Of a stretch of 64,000 nt of DNA, positions 1-12,803 are shown piece by piece. The position numbers were made by a program, and so were the translations under genes. Source of the DNA: Hormiphora californensis. Lineage: Eukaryota > Ctenophora > Tentaculata > Cydippida > Pleurobrachiidae. Under the pieces are notes generated by a model. That model was not told the DNA's origin. It worked only from the letters and a program-made list of their open reading frames with translations, and did not search any database. The stretch covers positions 9,956,947-10,020,946 of the forward strand of contig CM035350.1 in assembly GCA_020137815.1 (NCBI GenBank). Reading direction: 5' to 3'. Position 1 is the first letter of the stretch; every line of letters starts with the position of its first letter.

Positions 1-291
1 TCATACCCACACATGTCACGTGACCAATAATGGGAGGTGTCGGGAGATCAATGATGTGCAGGTTTTATGCAGCATATTTTGAATATACACCAAGGGGTGC
101 CGCGGGAGAGAGGGAAAATATAAAACTCAAGTGCTCCGGTTTTAAAAGACGTATTATAACTGACAGCAACAAAAAACAAAACCCGATCTCAAACCAAACC
201 AATATCATCCAAATACCAATATTATATGTAGTTTCACCAGGAAACTATGAAATGTATAGTCGTAGCTAATTGATTGTAATTATATTATACA
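1..291. other. Left-edge intergenic stretch
   Basis: No gene is recognisable here. The short open frame at 30-269 has no recognisable domain or splice context. The stretch ends at the TTAA target site of the foldback element that follows. Confidence 0.5.
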
Positions 292-295
292 TTAA

Positions 296-1685
296 GGGTA
301 CGCTAACCAAAAAATTTTTTCGAGTGCAGGGAAATCTCTCACCGTAGGGTTGTAGGCCATGCCAAGGAGACCTCAAATATGCAATTTGAGCTCTCAAGTC
401 GAATTCATATTTTTGCTACAGCTGCTTGAAAAATGAACTGAAAATAAGTTTTTGGCATCTCAAAAAAATTTTTTTAAAGATAGGAGCATGAAAATTTGGG
501 GATTTGAAGAGGACATGAAGGTGAATAACCAAAAAATTTTTTTTTGCAATCCGAGCTGATTTCCGGTCCTGAGATGGATTTCTTTTTTTCCACTTTAACG
601 CCCTATTTGGCAAAGTTCCGAAAACATGTGAAAGCTGTAAATTGGTGAAAAGTTGCGTCTAACGATTCTCTATATGGCCATAAATTTTGGGCGCGTCCTT
701 ATTTGAGATAAGCTGTACAGAGTTTTTTTTGTGAAAGCCGTCATTTCAGAAATAAATAAATTCCCTGTATCTCAAAAACGGTTGATCGTAGAGACCTGAG
801 ACTATGCTTAAACGATTCAGAAGGTCCAATTTTGGGGGGGTCTTCTGAGAGACATTTTGCTCCTACTTCAACTGTTTTTGCTGTAATTGCGAAAAACAAA
901 AACCCATCTTCGCCATCGTGGATTTTTTGTGATTTTGTTTTTGGTGATTATAGGGACCCATATGGACCAAATAGTGAATGAATTAGCTCGTTAAACATTT
1001 TTCCATAGTTTCGGTCCTTTCTTAGCTAAAATTCCCTAATTACAGGATATTGGAGTTTAGCTTTTGCCCTTTTCATAGAATTTGTTTTTCGCAATTACAG
1101 CAAAAACGGTTGAAGTAGGAGCAAAATGTCTCTCAGAAGACCCCCCCAAAATAGGACCTTCTGAATCGTTTAAGCATAGTCTCAGGTCTCTACGATCAAC
1201 CGTTTTTGAGATACAGGGAATTTATTTATTTCTGAAATGACGGCTTTCACAAAAAAAACTCTGTACAGCTTATCTCAAATAAGGACGCGCCCAAAATTTA
1301 TGGCCATATAGAGAATCGTTAGACGCAACTTTTCACCAATTTACAGCTTTCACATGTTTTCGGAACTTTGCCAAATAGGGCGTTAAAGTGGAAAAAAAGA
1401 AATCCATCTCAGGACCGGAAATCAGCTCGGATTGCAAAAAAAAATTTTGTGGTTATTCACCTTCATGTCCTCTTCAAATCCCCAAATTTTCATGCTCCTA
1501 TCTTTAAAAAAAATTTTTTGAGATGCCAAAAACTTATTTTCAGTTCATTTTTCAAGCAGCTGTAGCAAAAATATGAATTCGACTTGAGAGCTCAAATTGC
1601 ATATTTGAGGTCTCCTTGGCATGGCCTACAACCCTACGGTGAGAGATTTCCCTGCACTCGAAAAAAAGTTTTGGTTAGCGTACCC
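296..1685. mobile_element. Foldback (long terminal inverted repeat) non-autonomous DNA transposon, TTAA target site
   Basis: The two halves are near-perfect reverse complements: arm 296-about 901 pairs with about 1084-1685, leaving roughly 180 bp in the middle. The ends read GGGTACGCTAACC and GGTTAGCGTACCC. TTAA flanks both sides (292-295 and 1686-1689), as expected for a TTAA-specific transposase such as piggyBac or Kolobok. There is no transposase gene. The two mirror-image 65-codon frames (416-613 minus, 1368-1565 plus) are simply the two copies of one arm and are not taken as genes. Arm identity is very high, so insertion or arm conversion is probably recent. The superfamily is inferred from the target site only. 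Confidence 0.85.
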
Positions 1686-1907
1686 TTAAGTCGATAAATC
1701 CACCAACACATTGCCAGCAAAGTTTAAAACACGAAAGTCGTTTCAGCACAATCATGGACTGGGTAGTTCAAGTCGCGGGGAACACACAATTCTCTAAACA
1801 AAAAATTCCTTACGGATATAATAATATTATTGGTCATAAAACACTGCATTATAAGTTAAGAAACACTTAAAATCATTTAGTTTCTCTGCACTTCATCAAG
1901 TTGTACT

Positions 1908-4900
1908 CTACCATGAAGCCTCCGGTGCAGCTGCAGGCGAGGTTCCACCAGTAGCCACGGAGGTAGCTACAAAGTTAGGTAAAGAGGCCAGCAAACTTTC
2001 TGCTTTATCCTTCCCTTCACTCCCAGCAGTGTTACCCGCAGCAGCAGCAGCAGCAGTAGCTGTGTTGAGCATGTGGAGCATTGAGATCGCATCGGTGGTA
2101 AGGGTAGCTGAGACTGGAATGTTGGGTGGTGCAGGGCCCTTTCCCAGCAGGTTAGGGGAGGTGGTAGTGGTGGCGGAGTTGCTCATGTGTTTGTTTACAA
2201 AGTGCTTCTTCAGCATCAGGATCCGGACAAAGGATTCTTCACACTGAAGGGGAGGGAGGGTTAGAAAATATATTACTATTTAAGGGGAAACTCTAACTGA
2301 ATGGCATCCCATTAATGGGATCCCATCAACAGTAAAACTCTAACTGATAATGGACCACAGTGATGGTTCTTTCTCTGTATTCTCTCTGTAGGCAGTACAT
2401 ATAGTATATATGCCCAAGCAATCCCCGGTCCTCCCCCACTACAGCTGCAATTACCCAAGCAATCCCCGGTCCTCCCCCACTACTACAATTACCCAAGCAA
2501 TCCCCGGCCCTCCCCCACTACTGCAATTACCTGACTACACTTGTACGGCTTCTCGGTGGTGTGCATGGCAAGTGAATGCCGCTTTAGTGTACTGGATTGG
2601 CAGAATCCTTTGCCGCATAATCGGCACACGAAGGGTTTCTGAGGGGAGATGTAAACATTAGCTGATTCATTAGAACAAATCTTGGGGGGTCTCAACAACT
2701 AAAAAGTGAACCATGAATAGTAGCTCCAAATGTTGAAACACCTCACCTCTCCGGTATGAATTCTGATGTGTTCGGTTAGGTTCCATTTGTAAACAAAGCT
2801 CTTAGGACAAAACGTGCACTTGAAAGGCCGTTCTGTACTGTGGATCTTCATGTGTCGTAGCAACCTGAAGGGAGGGACTTAGTATAGACTATAGCACTTC
2901 CAATCACTATTGGGAAACAAGGCCAAGGGAGGTTGGGAAACAGTGGGCAGTAAACGCATGCTCTATTCTAACCTATTGAAACTCACTGCAGTAGTTTATT
3001 ATAGGATCACTGAGTCACTAACCTAATCTGAGTGTCGAAGGAAGTATCGCACTGCTGACACTTGAAGCCTCGATTTGGGTGGGTCTTCATATGTTCCTTC
3101 AGCATCTCCTTACTGGTGATTATTTTACACATTCTGCACGTGCTAAGCTTGAACTGATGTACCCCAAACACGTGGGTTTTCAGGTTGCTCTTTTGAGTGA
3201 ACCTCGCCTCGCAATAGGGACAATTGTGAATCTTCTCCAGCTCAGACTTGATGGGGGTGGAGGGTGAGGCTGAGGAGGATGATGGGGTTGTGTCCTTGGG
3301 GGTCGTGGTTGTTGGGGGACTGGAGGATAGTGCAGATCCTGGTAGAATCAACTCCTGAAAGAGAGAGAGTAGGGTAGTGTGTGTGATGGAAGTGGGTTAA
3401 GATTAAGGATGCTCAAAAATGGGCACGCCTGAAACAAAATTGCACTACCCTGCTAGTGAATGCCCTTTTCCCACTTTATTTTAGTTCGTGGGATTGTTGT
3501 GGGTAAAACTCGTTAGCGGCACGTGTTTAGATTGCAAGTGTTCAACGAGGATGCTACGTGATATAGACACATCTCTCTTCCCACCACCCCATGCGGCTGC
3601 CAGTTGTTGTAGTAAGGCGTGCCAGAGGGACTGCCTTACCTGCTGAGTAAAGAGTGGTTGCTGGGAGAGAAGGGAACTAGCAAGACCATTGAGTGACTGC
3701 TCCGGTTGAGATGCCAGGCTAGGTAGGGTGAACCTTAGCGGAACAAGGGATGACAGGTTGGACCTGAAGGGGAGCGTTATTATTACACGTGTCTGAATTA
3801 CTGTGCAAATTGTGGAGACTTTTCCCCGTACCTTGATCTCGGAGGGGAAGTGAGAGAATTGAGTATGAGCTGCTGAGGTCCCACGCCACCACCACCACCA
3901 CTAGATAGGGAACTAAGGGGTGTTCCTCCGTGGGAACCCCCACACAGTTGACCAAGGATTCCCTCTAGATTTAGGGCAGGTGGGGATCTGATGGGAGGTG
4001 GAGCACTGCTGTACTCCCCCGCCTCAGCCATACGTGGCGATTTCTTTATCTGCATATCATCCCCTTCCATCGTGTTGTCGGGTTGAAATATCCGTTTTTC
4101 AGCCCGTTTGATAATGCTATCTCGCTCCGAAACCGGCGGCACCGGCATGGCATCTGAAAAACACGCTGAATTAGTGTTATGGTTGCTGCTGAAATTGTGT
4201 ACTTTGAATGAGCGCGCGTCACTGCGCGTCACTCGAGAAAATGGAGGTAAAAAATTTTTCCCCGGGCCAAGGGGGTTTTTTAAAAAAGGGGGGGGGTTAA
4301 GGGGAAAAAGGGAAAAATTTTTCCCCCCCGGGGGGGGGTTTTTTTTAAAAAGGGGGGGGGGGGGGTTTTTTTTTTTTGGAAAAAAAAAAGGGGTTTTGGG
4401 GGGGGGAAAAAATTTTTTCCCCCAAAAAAGGGGGGGGGCCCCCCAAAAAACCCGGGGCCCCTTTTTTGGGAAAGGGGGTTTGGGAAAGGGGGGAAAAAAA
4501 AAAGGGGGGGGGGGGGAAAAAAAAAAAACCCCAAAAAAAAAAAAACCGGGGGGGGGTTTTTTTTTTTTCCCCCCCCCCCTGCGGTTTGGGGTTTTTTTTG
4601 GGGGAAAGGGGGAAATGGGAATTAAAAGGGGGGAGGGGAAAAAAAAACCAATAAAAATTTTTGGGGGTTTTGGGGGAAACCCCCCCCCAAAAAACCCCCC
4701 AAAAAAGGGGGGGGGCTTTAAACCCCCCTTTTTTCCCCGGGGGGTTTTTTTTTTTTTTCGGGGGGAAAAAAAATTTGGGGGGGGAAATTTTTTTTTCCCC
4801 CCCCCAAAAAAAAAAAGGGGGTTCCCGGGGGGAAAAAAAAAAAAAGGGAAAATTTTGGGAAAAAGGGGGGGGGGGGGGGGGCCCCCCCCCCCGGGGGGGG

Positions 4901-5171
4901 GGGGGGGGGTTTTAATTTCCCCCCCCCCTTTTTTGGGGGGTTTTTTTTTTCCCCCCCCTTTTAATGGCCCCCCAAAACCCAAAGGGGGGAAAAAAAAAAA
5001 AAAAAAAAATTTTTTTTTTTTTAAAAAGGGGGGTTTTTAAAAAGGGGGGAAAGGGGCCCCAAAAAAAAAAACCCGGGGGTAAAAGGGGAAAATTAAAAAA
5101 ACCCCTTTTTTGGTTTTTTTCCCCCCCAAAATTTTTGGGGGTTTTTTTCCCCCGGGGGAAAACCCAAAGAA

Positions 5172-5203
<32 letters not shown>

Positions 5204-6145
5204 GGGGAAAAAAAAAGGGGGGGGAAAAAAAAAAAGGGGGGAAAAAGGGGAAAACAAAAAAAAGGGGAAAGAAAAAAAAGGGGGAAAAAAAAAAAAAGGG
5301 GGGGGAAAAAAAAGGGGGGGGAAAAAAAAGGGGGGGGAAAAAAAAAGGGGGAAAAAAAAGGGGGGAAAAGGGAAAAAAAAAAACGAGAAAAAGGGGGGGG
5401 GGAAAGGGAAAAAGGGGGAAAAAAAAAAAAAAAAAAAAATTTTTTTTTTTTTTCCCCCCCCCCCCCCCCGGGGGCCCCCAAAAAAAAAAAAAAACCCCAA
5501 AAAAAAACCGGGCCCCCCCCCCGGGGGGGTTTTTTTTCCCCCCCAAAAAAAAAAACCCCCCCCCCCAACCGTCCAAAAAACCCCCCCCCCAAAAAAAATT
5601 TAACCCCAAAAACCCCCCCAAAAAAAACCCCCAAAACCCCCCAAAAAAAATTTGGGGGAAAAAACCCCCCCCCCCAAAAAAAACCCCCAAACCCCCCCAA
5701 ATTTTTTCCCCCTAAAAAAAAAAAACCCAAAAAAAAGGGGGGGGGAAAGGGGGCCCCAAAAAATTTTTTCCCCCCCCCGGGGAAAAAACCCCCCCCCCCC
5801 CCCAAAAAAAAAAAAAAAAATTTGGGGCCCCCCCCCAAAAAAGGGAAACCCCCGGCCGCCCCCCCCCCCCCTCCCCTCTCCCCCCCCCCCAAAAAGGGGC
5901 CCCCCCCCCCCCCTTTTTCCCCCCCCCCCCCCCTTTTTTTTTCCCTTTCCCTTTTTTTTCCCCCCCCTTTTTTTTTTCCCCCCGGAAACCCCCCCTTTTT
6001 TTTTCCCCCCCCCCCCAACCCCCCCCGGGCCCCAAAAAAAAAAGGGGGAAGAAAAAAAAGGGAAAGGGGGGGGGGAAAAAAAAAAGGGGGGGAAAAAAAA
6101 AAAAAGGGGGAAAAAAGGGGGGGGGGGAAAAGAAGAGGGGGAAAA

Positions 6146-6181
<36 letters not shown>

Positions 6182-6809
6182 AAAAAAAAAAAAAAAAAAC
6201 GGGGGGGGGGGGGGAAAAAAAAAAGGGGGGGAAAAGGAAAAGGAAAAAGAGGAAAATTGAGAGGGGAGAAAGGTAGGGGGGGAGAAGGAAGGGGAAAAAT
6301 GAGAGGTTAAATAAAAAAATGTCAGATTGTCAACAGTAGCAGTCATAAAATCTATAAAAGGCGTTTTTTTTTTTAAAACCCCTAAAAAACAAATTTTTCC
6401 ATTTGCCTTTTTTTGTTTTTCAAACCCTAAAAAATTTCAAACTCAAAATTCGACCATGACAGCCCGGGAAAACGAGATTCGTTTAAGTATTTAGAAATTT
6501 AGGGAAAATTTTTTCGAAAAGGCGTAGAGTTAAACCCATTTAGTTCAGACAAGTAGTGGATTGAAAATTGAAAAATGGGGAAACACGTCTAAGGTTTCAA
6601 ACGGGGGAGAGAGGGGGCAATCAAACCAATAAAAACCCCAATATTTTGGCGATGGTTCAATACAAAAGTAAGGGCCCTCAATTCTAATTGACGTCGGTTT
6701 CACCAAGTACCTTCTAATTCCCTTCCCTTCACGCATTTAAATTCCTCTCTCACTCTCTCTCTCTCAGCTCTCTCTCTCTCACTATCCCGTCGCCTCTTTT
6801 CCCCCTTTC

Positions 6810-6853
<44 letters not shown>

Positions 6854-7104
6854 CTCTCTCTCTTTTTTCCTCTCTCTTCTCCTCTCTCTCTCTCTCCCCT
6901 TCCTCTCTCTCTCCTCCCCCTCTCCTCTCTCCTATCTCTCTCTCTGTCTCGCTCACAACTCCTGTGTTTTCCCCGTGTCCTACTTTGTCGGTGGTATCGA
7001 TAGCTCAAGGCCCTCTCTATCCACAAGGTACCCTCCGCTGCTGCTGTAGCTGTAGCCATGGGTTCCGGTAGACCGTTAGGGGGAAGTGGAGGCTGCAGTG
7101 ACAC
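1908..7104 (-). CDS. C2H2 zinc-finger protein, six fingers, seven exons
   Basis: Probable nuclear DNA-binding transcription factor; I cannot assign an orthologue. Exons: 7104-7032, 4153-3832, 3763-3640, 3354-3023, 2864-2747, 2638-2531, 2243-1908. All junctions have GT/AG and compatible phases, giving 470 residues. Residues 1-217 are low-complexity (Gly, Ser, Pro, Thr). Six C2H2 fingers follow at about 218-378, starting CPYCEARF (exon 4), CRMC, CQQC, CTFC, CRLC and CSQCEESF. The H-TGEKP linker joins fingers 4 and 5 across an exon junction. The tail is Ala/Thr/Ser-rich. Exons 2-7 are well supported. Exon 1 rests only on a donor (7031) whose phase and reading frame match exon 2, and is less certain. 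Intron 1 contains the homopolymer block. Confidence 0.75.
4255..6300. other. Homopolymer-run block, probable assembly artefact
   Basis: For about 2 kb almost every base lies in a run of three or more identical bases. Runs of A, C, G and T alternate, including purine-only (about 5165-5430) and pyrimidine-rich (about 5870-6020) stretches. Long open frames here encode almost only Lys, Gly, Phe, Pro and Asn and are spurious. Collapsing runs to single bases gives GAGA or CTCT over long stretches, resembling the CT/GA microsatellites common elsewhere in the window. Run inflation fades gradually through about 6700. It lies in intron 1 of the zinc-finger gene. I read it as low-quality consensus over a microsatellite-rich intron, not biology. 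Confidence 0.8.
6745..6955. repeat. CT-rich microsatellite
   Basis: Imperfect (CT)n/(TC)n tract with interruptions. It abuts the less inflated end of the homopolymer block and lies just inside intron 1 of the zinc-finger gene (minus strand). Confidence 0.85.
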
Positions 7105-8829
7105 ATGGGCGATGATACAGGGAGATGTAACGGAATTTAGTTAACATTTGTTCGTTGTTACTTGATACAAAGAACTGCCAATTCAAGCCGCCCTGTGCCA
7201 CTGATCTACATTTAGTTTTTGGCGATCCAGCTCTTCTGATCGGAATTTAGTGCTTCAATCCGATATATTCATTCCCGGGTGCCTCTCTCTCTCTCACCGC
7301 AGCTCCCCCCTCTCACTCACTCACTCGTCTACACATCCACACTCTCTCACAGAGGAGCATTTGTCCAGTAATCCTATTACTGGTAGCATATCTCACGTGT
7401 AATGTGTCTCCCTTTACCCAGCTCCCTGGGTTGTCATGGTTACACTCCTGTTATGACGAGAGAGTGGGGTCACGTGACCTCACCACGTGACACACCACGC
7501 ACGTGGCACTCCCCAAGACACCATGGTATTGCACGTGCTGCCCAGTGCTGCAGATCGAACCCCCAAACACGGCAACGTGTACTGCAGCTGTGGACGTGTG
7601 TGTGTGTCGAGCGGCCAAGGATCTTGGAGCGGAGAGGGAGTTTGCTTATTTTATATCCCGCATACACACTCACTACAGTCTACCGGGGAGATATAGGGAG
7701 AGGGAGCTGACAGAGTGAGAGAATACCCCCTTACCTCATAACTTATTATCATGTCCACCTCACTCTCAATGTATCCCTAGAATTTATCGAACAATCATGG
7801 ACCCTTTTTACTATCAAACAATGGGTTTCATTGTCTCCCTCTCTTTTACTTTGTGATTGTCTTCACGAACAAGATGATATAAAAAGTAACCTTGTGCTAG
7901 TTAGCGTAATGAATTTGTTAGGGCGGGTAGTTTTAATTATAAAGGGTCTACTACTACAGAATCAAAGTGATTGAATCACTGATAAACTTCTTTTACAATG
8001 CATGATGATCTTCAGTCTTCCTATCTTCATCTATTTATCTCTCTCACTCTCTCTCTCTCTGTGTCTCTCTCTATCTGATAGCCACTGCTTTCAATCACTA
8101 TCAAGGACAACGGGAGAGAGAAGAAGAGAGAAAGATATAACCTCTCTGCGGTGAAGGACTCTTGTGATCCTGTGAAGTCCGGGCAGTGCAGAAGAGGTTA
8201 AATTAGATCCGCTAGTCTCTCTCTATCTTTCTCTCTCTCCCTCTCTCTTCCTCCTGATAAAACAGCTCTAGTACACAATCATCCCCTATTAATCAAAGCT
8301 CATGGGACTTGGATCATGTGATGCTCAAGAGAGTGCAGATCTGTAAACATCGCCCCCTCGAATCAGAAGAAGCCCTGGGATGGTCCGCTGGGTACTGCCC
8401 TCAACCTGGATATATCCTCCCTCTTCTCCTCTCTCTCACTGTCCTGTCACCTACGTAGTATTGTTCACGAGATACTCGAGACAATCTGAACAAGTCAATC
8501 TTTTCCAAACTCTCCTCTTCTGCGAACTGTCATAGTTGTTGAACACGTGATCATTCTTCCATTCTCTCCTGCTAACACACAGGTGATACACATCTCACTG
8601 GACACGCTGATCGGTACCTTGGAGCGCACGTACATTGTCCTTTCTCTCATTCTCTATATCGCTCTCTCTCTCTCTCCCTCTCTCACCATATCTCACCCTC
8701 TCTCTCTCTTTCTGCCGGTGCTGGTCACTGTGTGTCCGTATGAAGTACACGTGACACAGTAACAACTGTGTGCTGAAAAACAAAGAGTTGCACCTGGCTT
8801 CGGGTTGGGGGTACAGCTCACCTCCTATC

Positions 8830-8830
8830 G

Positions 8831-8895
<65 letters not shown>

Positions 8896-8940
8896 GTCTC
8901 TCTCTCCCTCTCTCTTTCTCTCTCTCTCTCTCCCCTCTCT
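8830..8940. repeat. CT microsatellite
   Basis: Nearly uninterrupted CT repeat with a few TTT or CCC interruptions. The open frames through it are poly Ser-Leu shadows. Confidence 0.9.
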
Positions 8941-9415
8941 CTACTTTTCTGGTTCTCTATATTACTCTTTCTCGATATTATATACTATTTCTTTCTTACC
9001 ATCTATCACACTCTATCTCGCTTCCTTTCTCTTCATCTCTGTTACTAGCGAACTCGTTCTTCCCTCTATCATTTCTCACCTTATCAGAACAATTTACCTC
9101 TCTCACTCCCTCTTTCTTTCTTTCTCTCTCTCCAATATATGGGGGACCATGAGCCTTAGTCGCAAGTAGAGGAGGGCCGGGACACGTGGTATGCCCAGAT
9201 GTTCTAACCACCCAGGGTGGGCTAGAGACAACACTACAGTACTACACCCCATCCCCATGATGTTAGCTAAAAAGTGATTTTGTAAACGGTGGAGTGTGTT
9301 TAGTCCCTCGACAAAACGAATTTACGAGGTTTTCTCACAGCTTGAGCATGAATTTACCCCTAAAAGAGGGAGCTAAACATATCCGAGGGGGGGTAAAAAG
9401 ATAGAGTGAGAGGAA

Positions 9416-9425
9416 GAGAGAGAGA

Positions 9426-9470
<45 letters not shown>
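9416..9470. repeat. GA microsatellite
   Basis: Mostly pure GA dinucleotide repeat, downstream (minus-strand sense) of the orphan exons at 9544-9998. Confidence 0.9.
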
Positions 9471-9471
<1 letters not shown>

Positions 9472-9543
9472 AGTGAAAGAGATAGAATAGATCAACGTGT
9501 ACTAGACAAGGTGAAAGTTTAAAATAGCAGAACGTGTCCCTAC

Positions 9544-9998
9544 CTTTGATTGGACTTGAATCTTTATTATCAAAGGAGCACTCCTGAAATAAAATTTTGG
9601 TTAGAATTTACAGAAATTGTAGTAACTTGGTAAAACACAGAATAAATGGATGTTTTTAATGTTAATTTATTTTGACTCACCCATTTTCGAAGATCGAATA
9701 GTGCCTCATGAACCTTTCCCTGCAAAGCAGAATTTCAATATTCAATCAAGAAACAAAACAAGTATGCAACATCAGTCATGATACCAATGCAATGAATACG
9801 ACTACTAGACAGTAATAGGTACTGAAATTACCCCTCCGCGAATGCGATATTAAGCCACTAGCAAGTAGTATAATACTTTCCACTTACCAAAATATGTAGA
9901 TAGACTTTGTCAAGAGGTAAAAACTTGGCCGAGGGGTCGGTAAAACTGATATCTGTCTGGGAGCACTGAGACTCAACCTTGTGACCGCCGGGCGACAT
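9544..9998 (-). CDS. Unrecognised gene fragment, three candidate exons
   Basis: Three short open segments on the minus strand have well-formed acceptors and donors and matching phases: 9998-9888 (starts MSPGGHKVES, 37 codons, phase 0), 9719-9681 (13 codons, phase 0) and 9583-9544 (13 codons plus one base). The joined peptide includes LDKVYLHILGKVHEALFDL, which looks helical. No family is recognised. A possible terminal exon starts after an AG near 9395 and adds about 11 residues before a stop, but this is weak. If real, it is a small protein of about 75 residues or the start of a larger gene whose other exons I cannot find. Confidence 0.35.
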
Positions 9999-12750
9999 AA
10001 TCTACAACTGAGGAGAGGAAGTCGAGACGGAGAAAAGTGGAGATAGTTAAGCCATGTGGATTTTTCGAGCACTACAGCCACCCCAAATATAGCCATTAAC
10101 CATTTAAACTTCGCACTGGGAGCATCGGGAGGGAGAGAGGGATAGAGAGAGAGGGGTAGAGAGAGAAATACAGAGAAAGAAATACAGAGAAACAGAGTAG
10201 GGTAATCAGTAAGCTGGAATCAGAATACAGCAAGGGGAGAGGGTGCTGGATAGAGAAAGAGCACTCTTGTCATTATTAAAATTGAGCGATTTAAACGGCT
10301 TGATAAAGTGCTCTTTCTCTCTCTCTCTCTCTATCTCTCTCTCCCTCTCCATCGTTCTCTCTCGTTCTCTCGTTCTCCCTCTCGTTCTCTCCCTCTCTCT
10401 CGTTCTTCTCGCTACGGATCACGTGTAAGGGTGATCGTGGGTGAGAGTTAAAGAGCAAGCAGTCACAGGGATGGTCACGTGGTTGACAGGGAGCCAATGG
10501 GATCTCTCCCCTTGACAGCCCATGAGCGTGTTGACTGTAGTGCACTGCCTCATTGAACGATGAAGGGAGTTCCTCACTATCAGGTTAAAACTAAATACCC
10601 CCCGAGAACTCAGAAACTATATGGCATCTTCGATCAGCTTGTAACGATGAGAAGGTATTAATTTAAAATAGAGATTGCTTCATCTCTCATTTCTATCGGT
10701 TATATCCCACTAAATGGTTGTACCAGCAGACTGTAGAACTTCTACTAGAAGGTACCTACAACTAAGAAGTAAGGAAACAGGAATCGCACCAAGATGAAAT
10801 GAAGCAGGGGCGCCGCTATTATAGCCCAGTGAGCTACTCTGAAGTTTTGGAAGCCAAGTTCATGCCGGGGGGGGGGGTCCATAACAGGCTCCAAAAGCTC
10901 TATGCATCGGCTAGTTAATAAAAAGTCGATCTTCCAAGCGCAGAGAGTGGTCTGGGTCTTGATCTTCTTCCAATTCTACTAGGATGCTGCGGAGTGACAG
11001 CTACGTTAGCAACCTTCTCCCCGTCCACTGTCCAGGGGGTGAGATGATCTGGTAGCTCTAGGCCATGATGTCACAATTGCCTTCTTACTGGGGTCCGTCA
11101 CGGGGTGTGAGACCCAACCTAAAGACTTTCAGAGGATTTAAGTCGGTCTTTCCCAGCTGCTGGGTATTACAGCGTGTTCCATATTTGTAGGCTGGTACAA
11201 CATTCCATCGGGTGGATACTGGATCCATTGATGAGCACGATGATATTATATGATATAATATGTACCCGCCGATCACTTATATAATGGTTGGTGCTAGCCG
11301 TGGTATTGTACAAGAGCATTCTGTTCTCATTCAACACGACAAAAGGTCGGGTGGATCACCTACATGGATCGATATGGGCAGATGGAGAATAGAGGTAGGC
11401 AGGCAAGGGCCCATCAACATTCTGAGGGTCCCTAAACTATCTCAGGGGCAACTGAGGGTCCAACGGGATGTTTTGTTGTCTCGTCCTTCACCATCTTCTA
11501 ATAAGAAACCAACAGGAATATTAATTGCACTCCCTGCCTTCAGCTTCAGATTTTCATGTGATCTGACCAATATTGACACTTGAGACAGCTTTACAAGAGC
11601 ATATTGGGCTGTAAAATTAGCCTCGTTATGTGATCTCACGAGCACCTTTCATTTATCGCTCTTGAAAACTGGGTAGTGAAGGATTACATAGCAGGAGGGC
11701 GTCTTATTGATTAAATTCATGGAGGAAGTTCCCGAAAAACGCACAAGGTGGCAATTTTAAATAGTTACACCATGTTTCATGAATTATGAAGCCAGTTGAT
11801 TTGTTTGATGAAGGGGCAGTTACTATTCGCGTGAAATACTTTTTTCAAACGGCTATAGCCACGCAACCACATGGCCAATTTGAGTTTATTTTTGTTGTTG
11901 AGTAAACTACAAAGACCCTCACTTGGGTTTTGTGAAATTTCCGGCGGTCATTACTCCACCCCTTCTTCTTCTTCTGATGAAAAAGAGAGTGGAGCAATGA
12001 TCGTCGGTCACTTTTTCCTCGGCAGGAGGGGGATCTTTCCCATCGTTAGCCAAGTGGATGGTGGTGTTGCTGCAGAATCTACTGACAACCTTGGTGACAC
12101 GGCCACCCCTACACTAGCCGCGCACAACATAATAGGGGATGGCATCACAATCTTCAATCTTCAAAATAGTTTGACCAGTCATGTCGAGACATCCACATTA
12201 TAAACAAACGCTTCAGCCTCTCTGAACTCATTCGGTTTTGTCACTAGAAGTCCGTGCCCCGGCTTAGGGCATAGTCCAACAAGGAGTTTCTAGACGGGAC
12301 ATTTGGAATGGTAATCAGTGTATTTTTATACAATTCTCAATTTTAACTGGCAAACCGGCAAAATCAGATATAGGCTGGATTATTTTGGGATTTAGCCTTT
12401 AGGGGCAAAGTTTCTCATTTTCGACTCAACTGGAGAGTGGAGACTGGTCCTACTCAGTGAGACTAGGAACCAAAAGCAAACTTGCATTATTAACTTAACG
12501 CCCAGAGCAGAGGAAACTCCAGTATCACGAATGAAGATCATGCGTGGTAACAGGCTGTTACTAACAGCGTGTCTCCTGCTATGTGTTCTGTTGTCTCATT
12601 CTGTGGTGAGCTTCCTGACTCCCCTGTGAGTCTCCCGTGAGCTTTTGAACTTGTCTACAAACCGCTACCAACATAAATTCTCGACAAACGAGTGACAAAT
12701 CGTCACGAAACTGCGAAAAAAAAACAACTTTTTGAAAACACAAGGTGAAA
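9999..12750. other. Non-genic stretch with degenerate open segments
   Basis: It contains a CT tract near 10313-10400. On the minus strand between about 12300 and 11000 there are several broken open segments separated by stops, which could be an old retroelement or pseudogene that I cannot identify. A short piece near 11838-11880 matches part of the repeat family at 12960-13000 and 33570-33620. No intact gene is seen. Confidence 0.35.
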
Positions 12751-12803
12751 AATAGGGATCCCTAAAAAAGTTCAGTATTTACACAGAGTTTACACGGAAA
12801 ACG

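Larger units (their letters stand above)
7105..9543. other. Non-genic stretch, no recognisable gene
   Basis: Upstream of the zinc-finger gene. It is CT/TC-rich, with tracts near 8040-8070, 8215-8250 and 8830-8940 and a GA tract near 9416-9470. Several short open segments have plausible splice signals (plus strand near 8095-8205 and 8594-8640), but no chain of exons has matching phases and no domain is recognisable. Nothing is annotated as coding. Confidence 0.4.

Noticed and set aside
4108-6346. Long open frames of 200-450 codons on both strands
   Set aside because: They encode only Lys/Gly/Phe/Pro/Asn from homopolymer runs and occur in all frames; not genes.
8547-8762. Plus-strand segment reading VIHISLDTLIGTLERTYIVL after an AG
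   Set aside because: No donor with a fitting phase and no neighbouring exons could be joined; left unannotated.
11260-12203. Possible retroviral-type protease or pol relic on either strand
   Set aside because: A few peptide stretches look vaguely like retroelement polyprotein, but no catalytic motif is present and frames are broken; not assignable.
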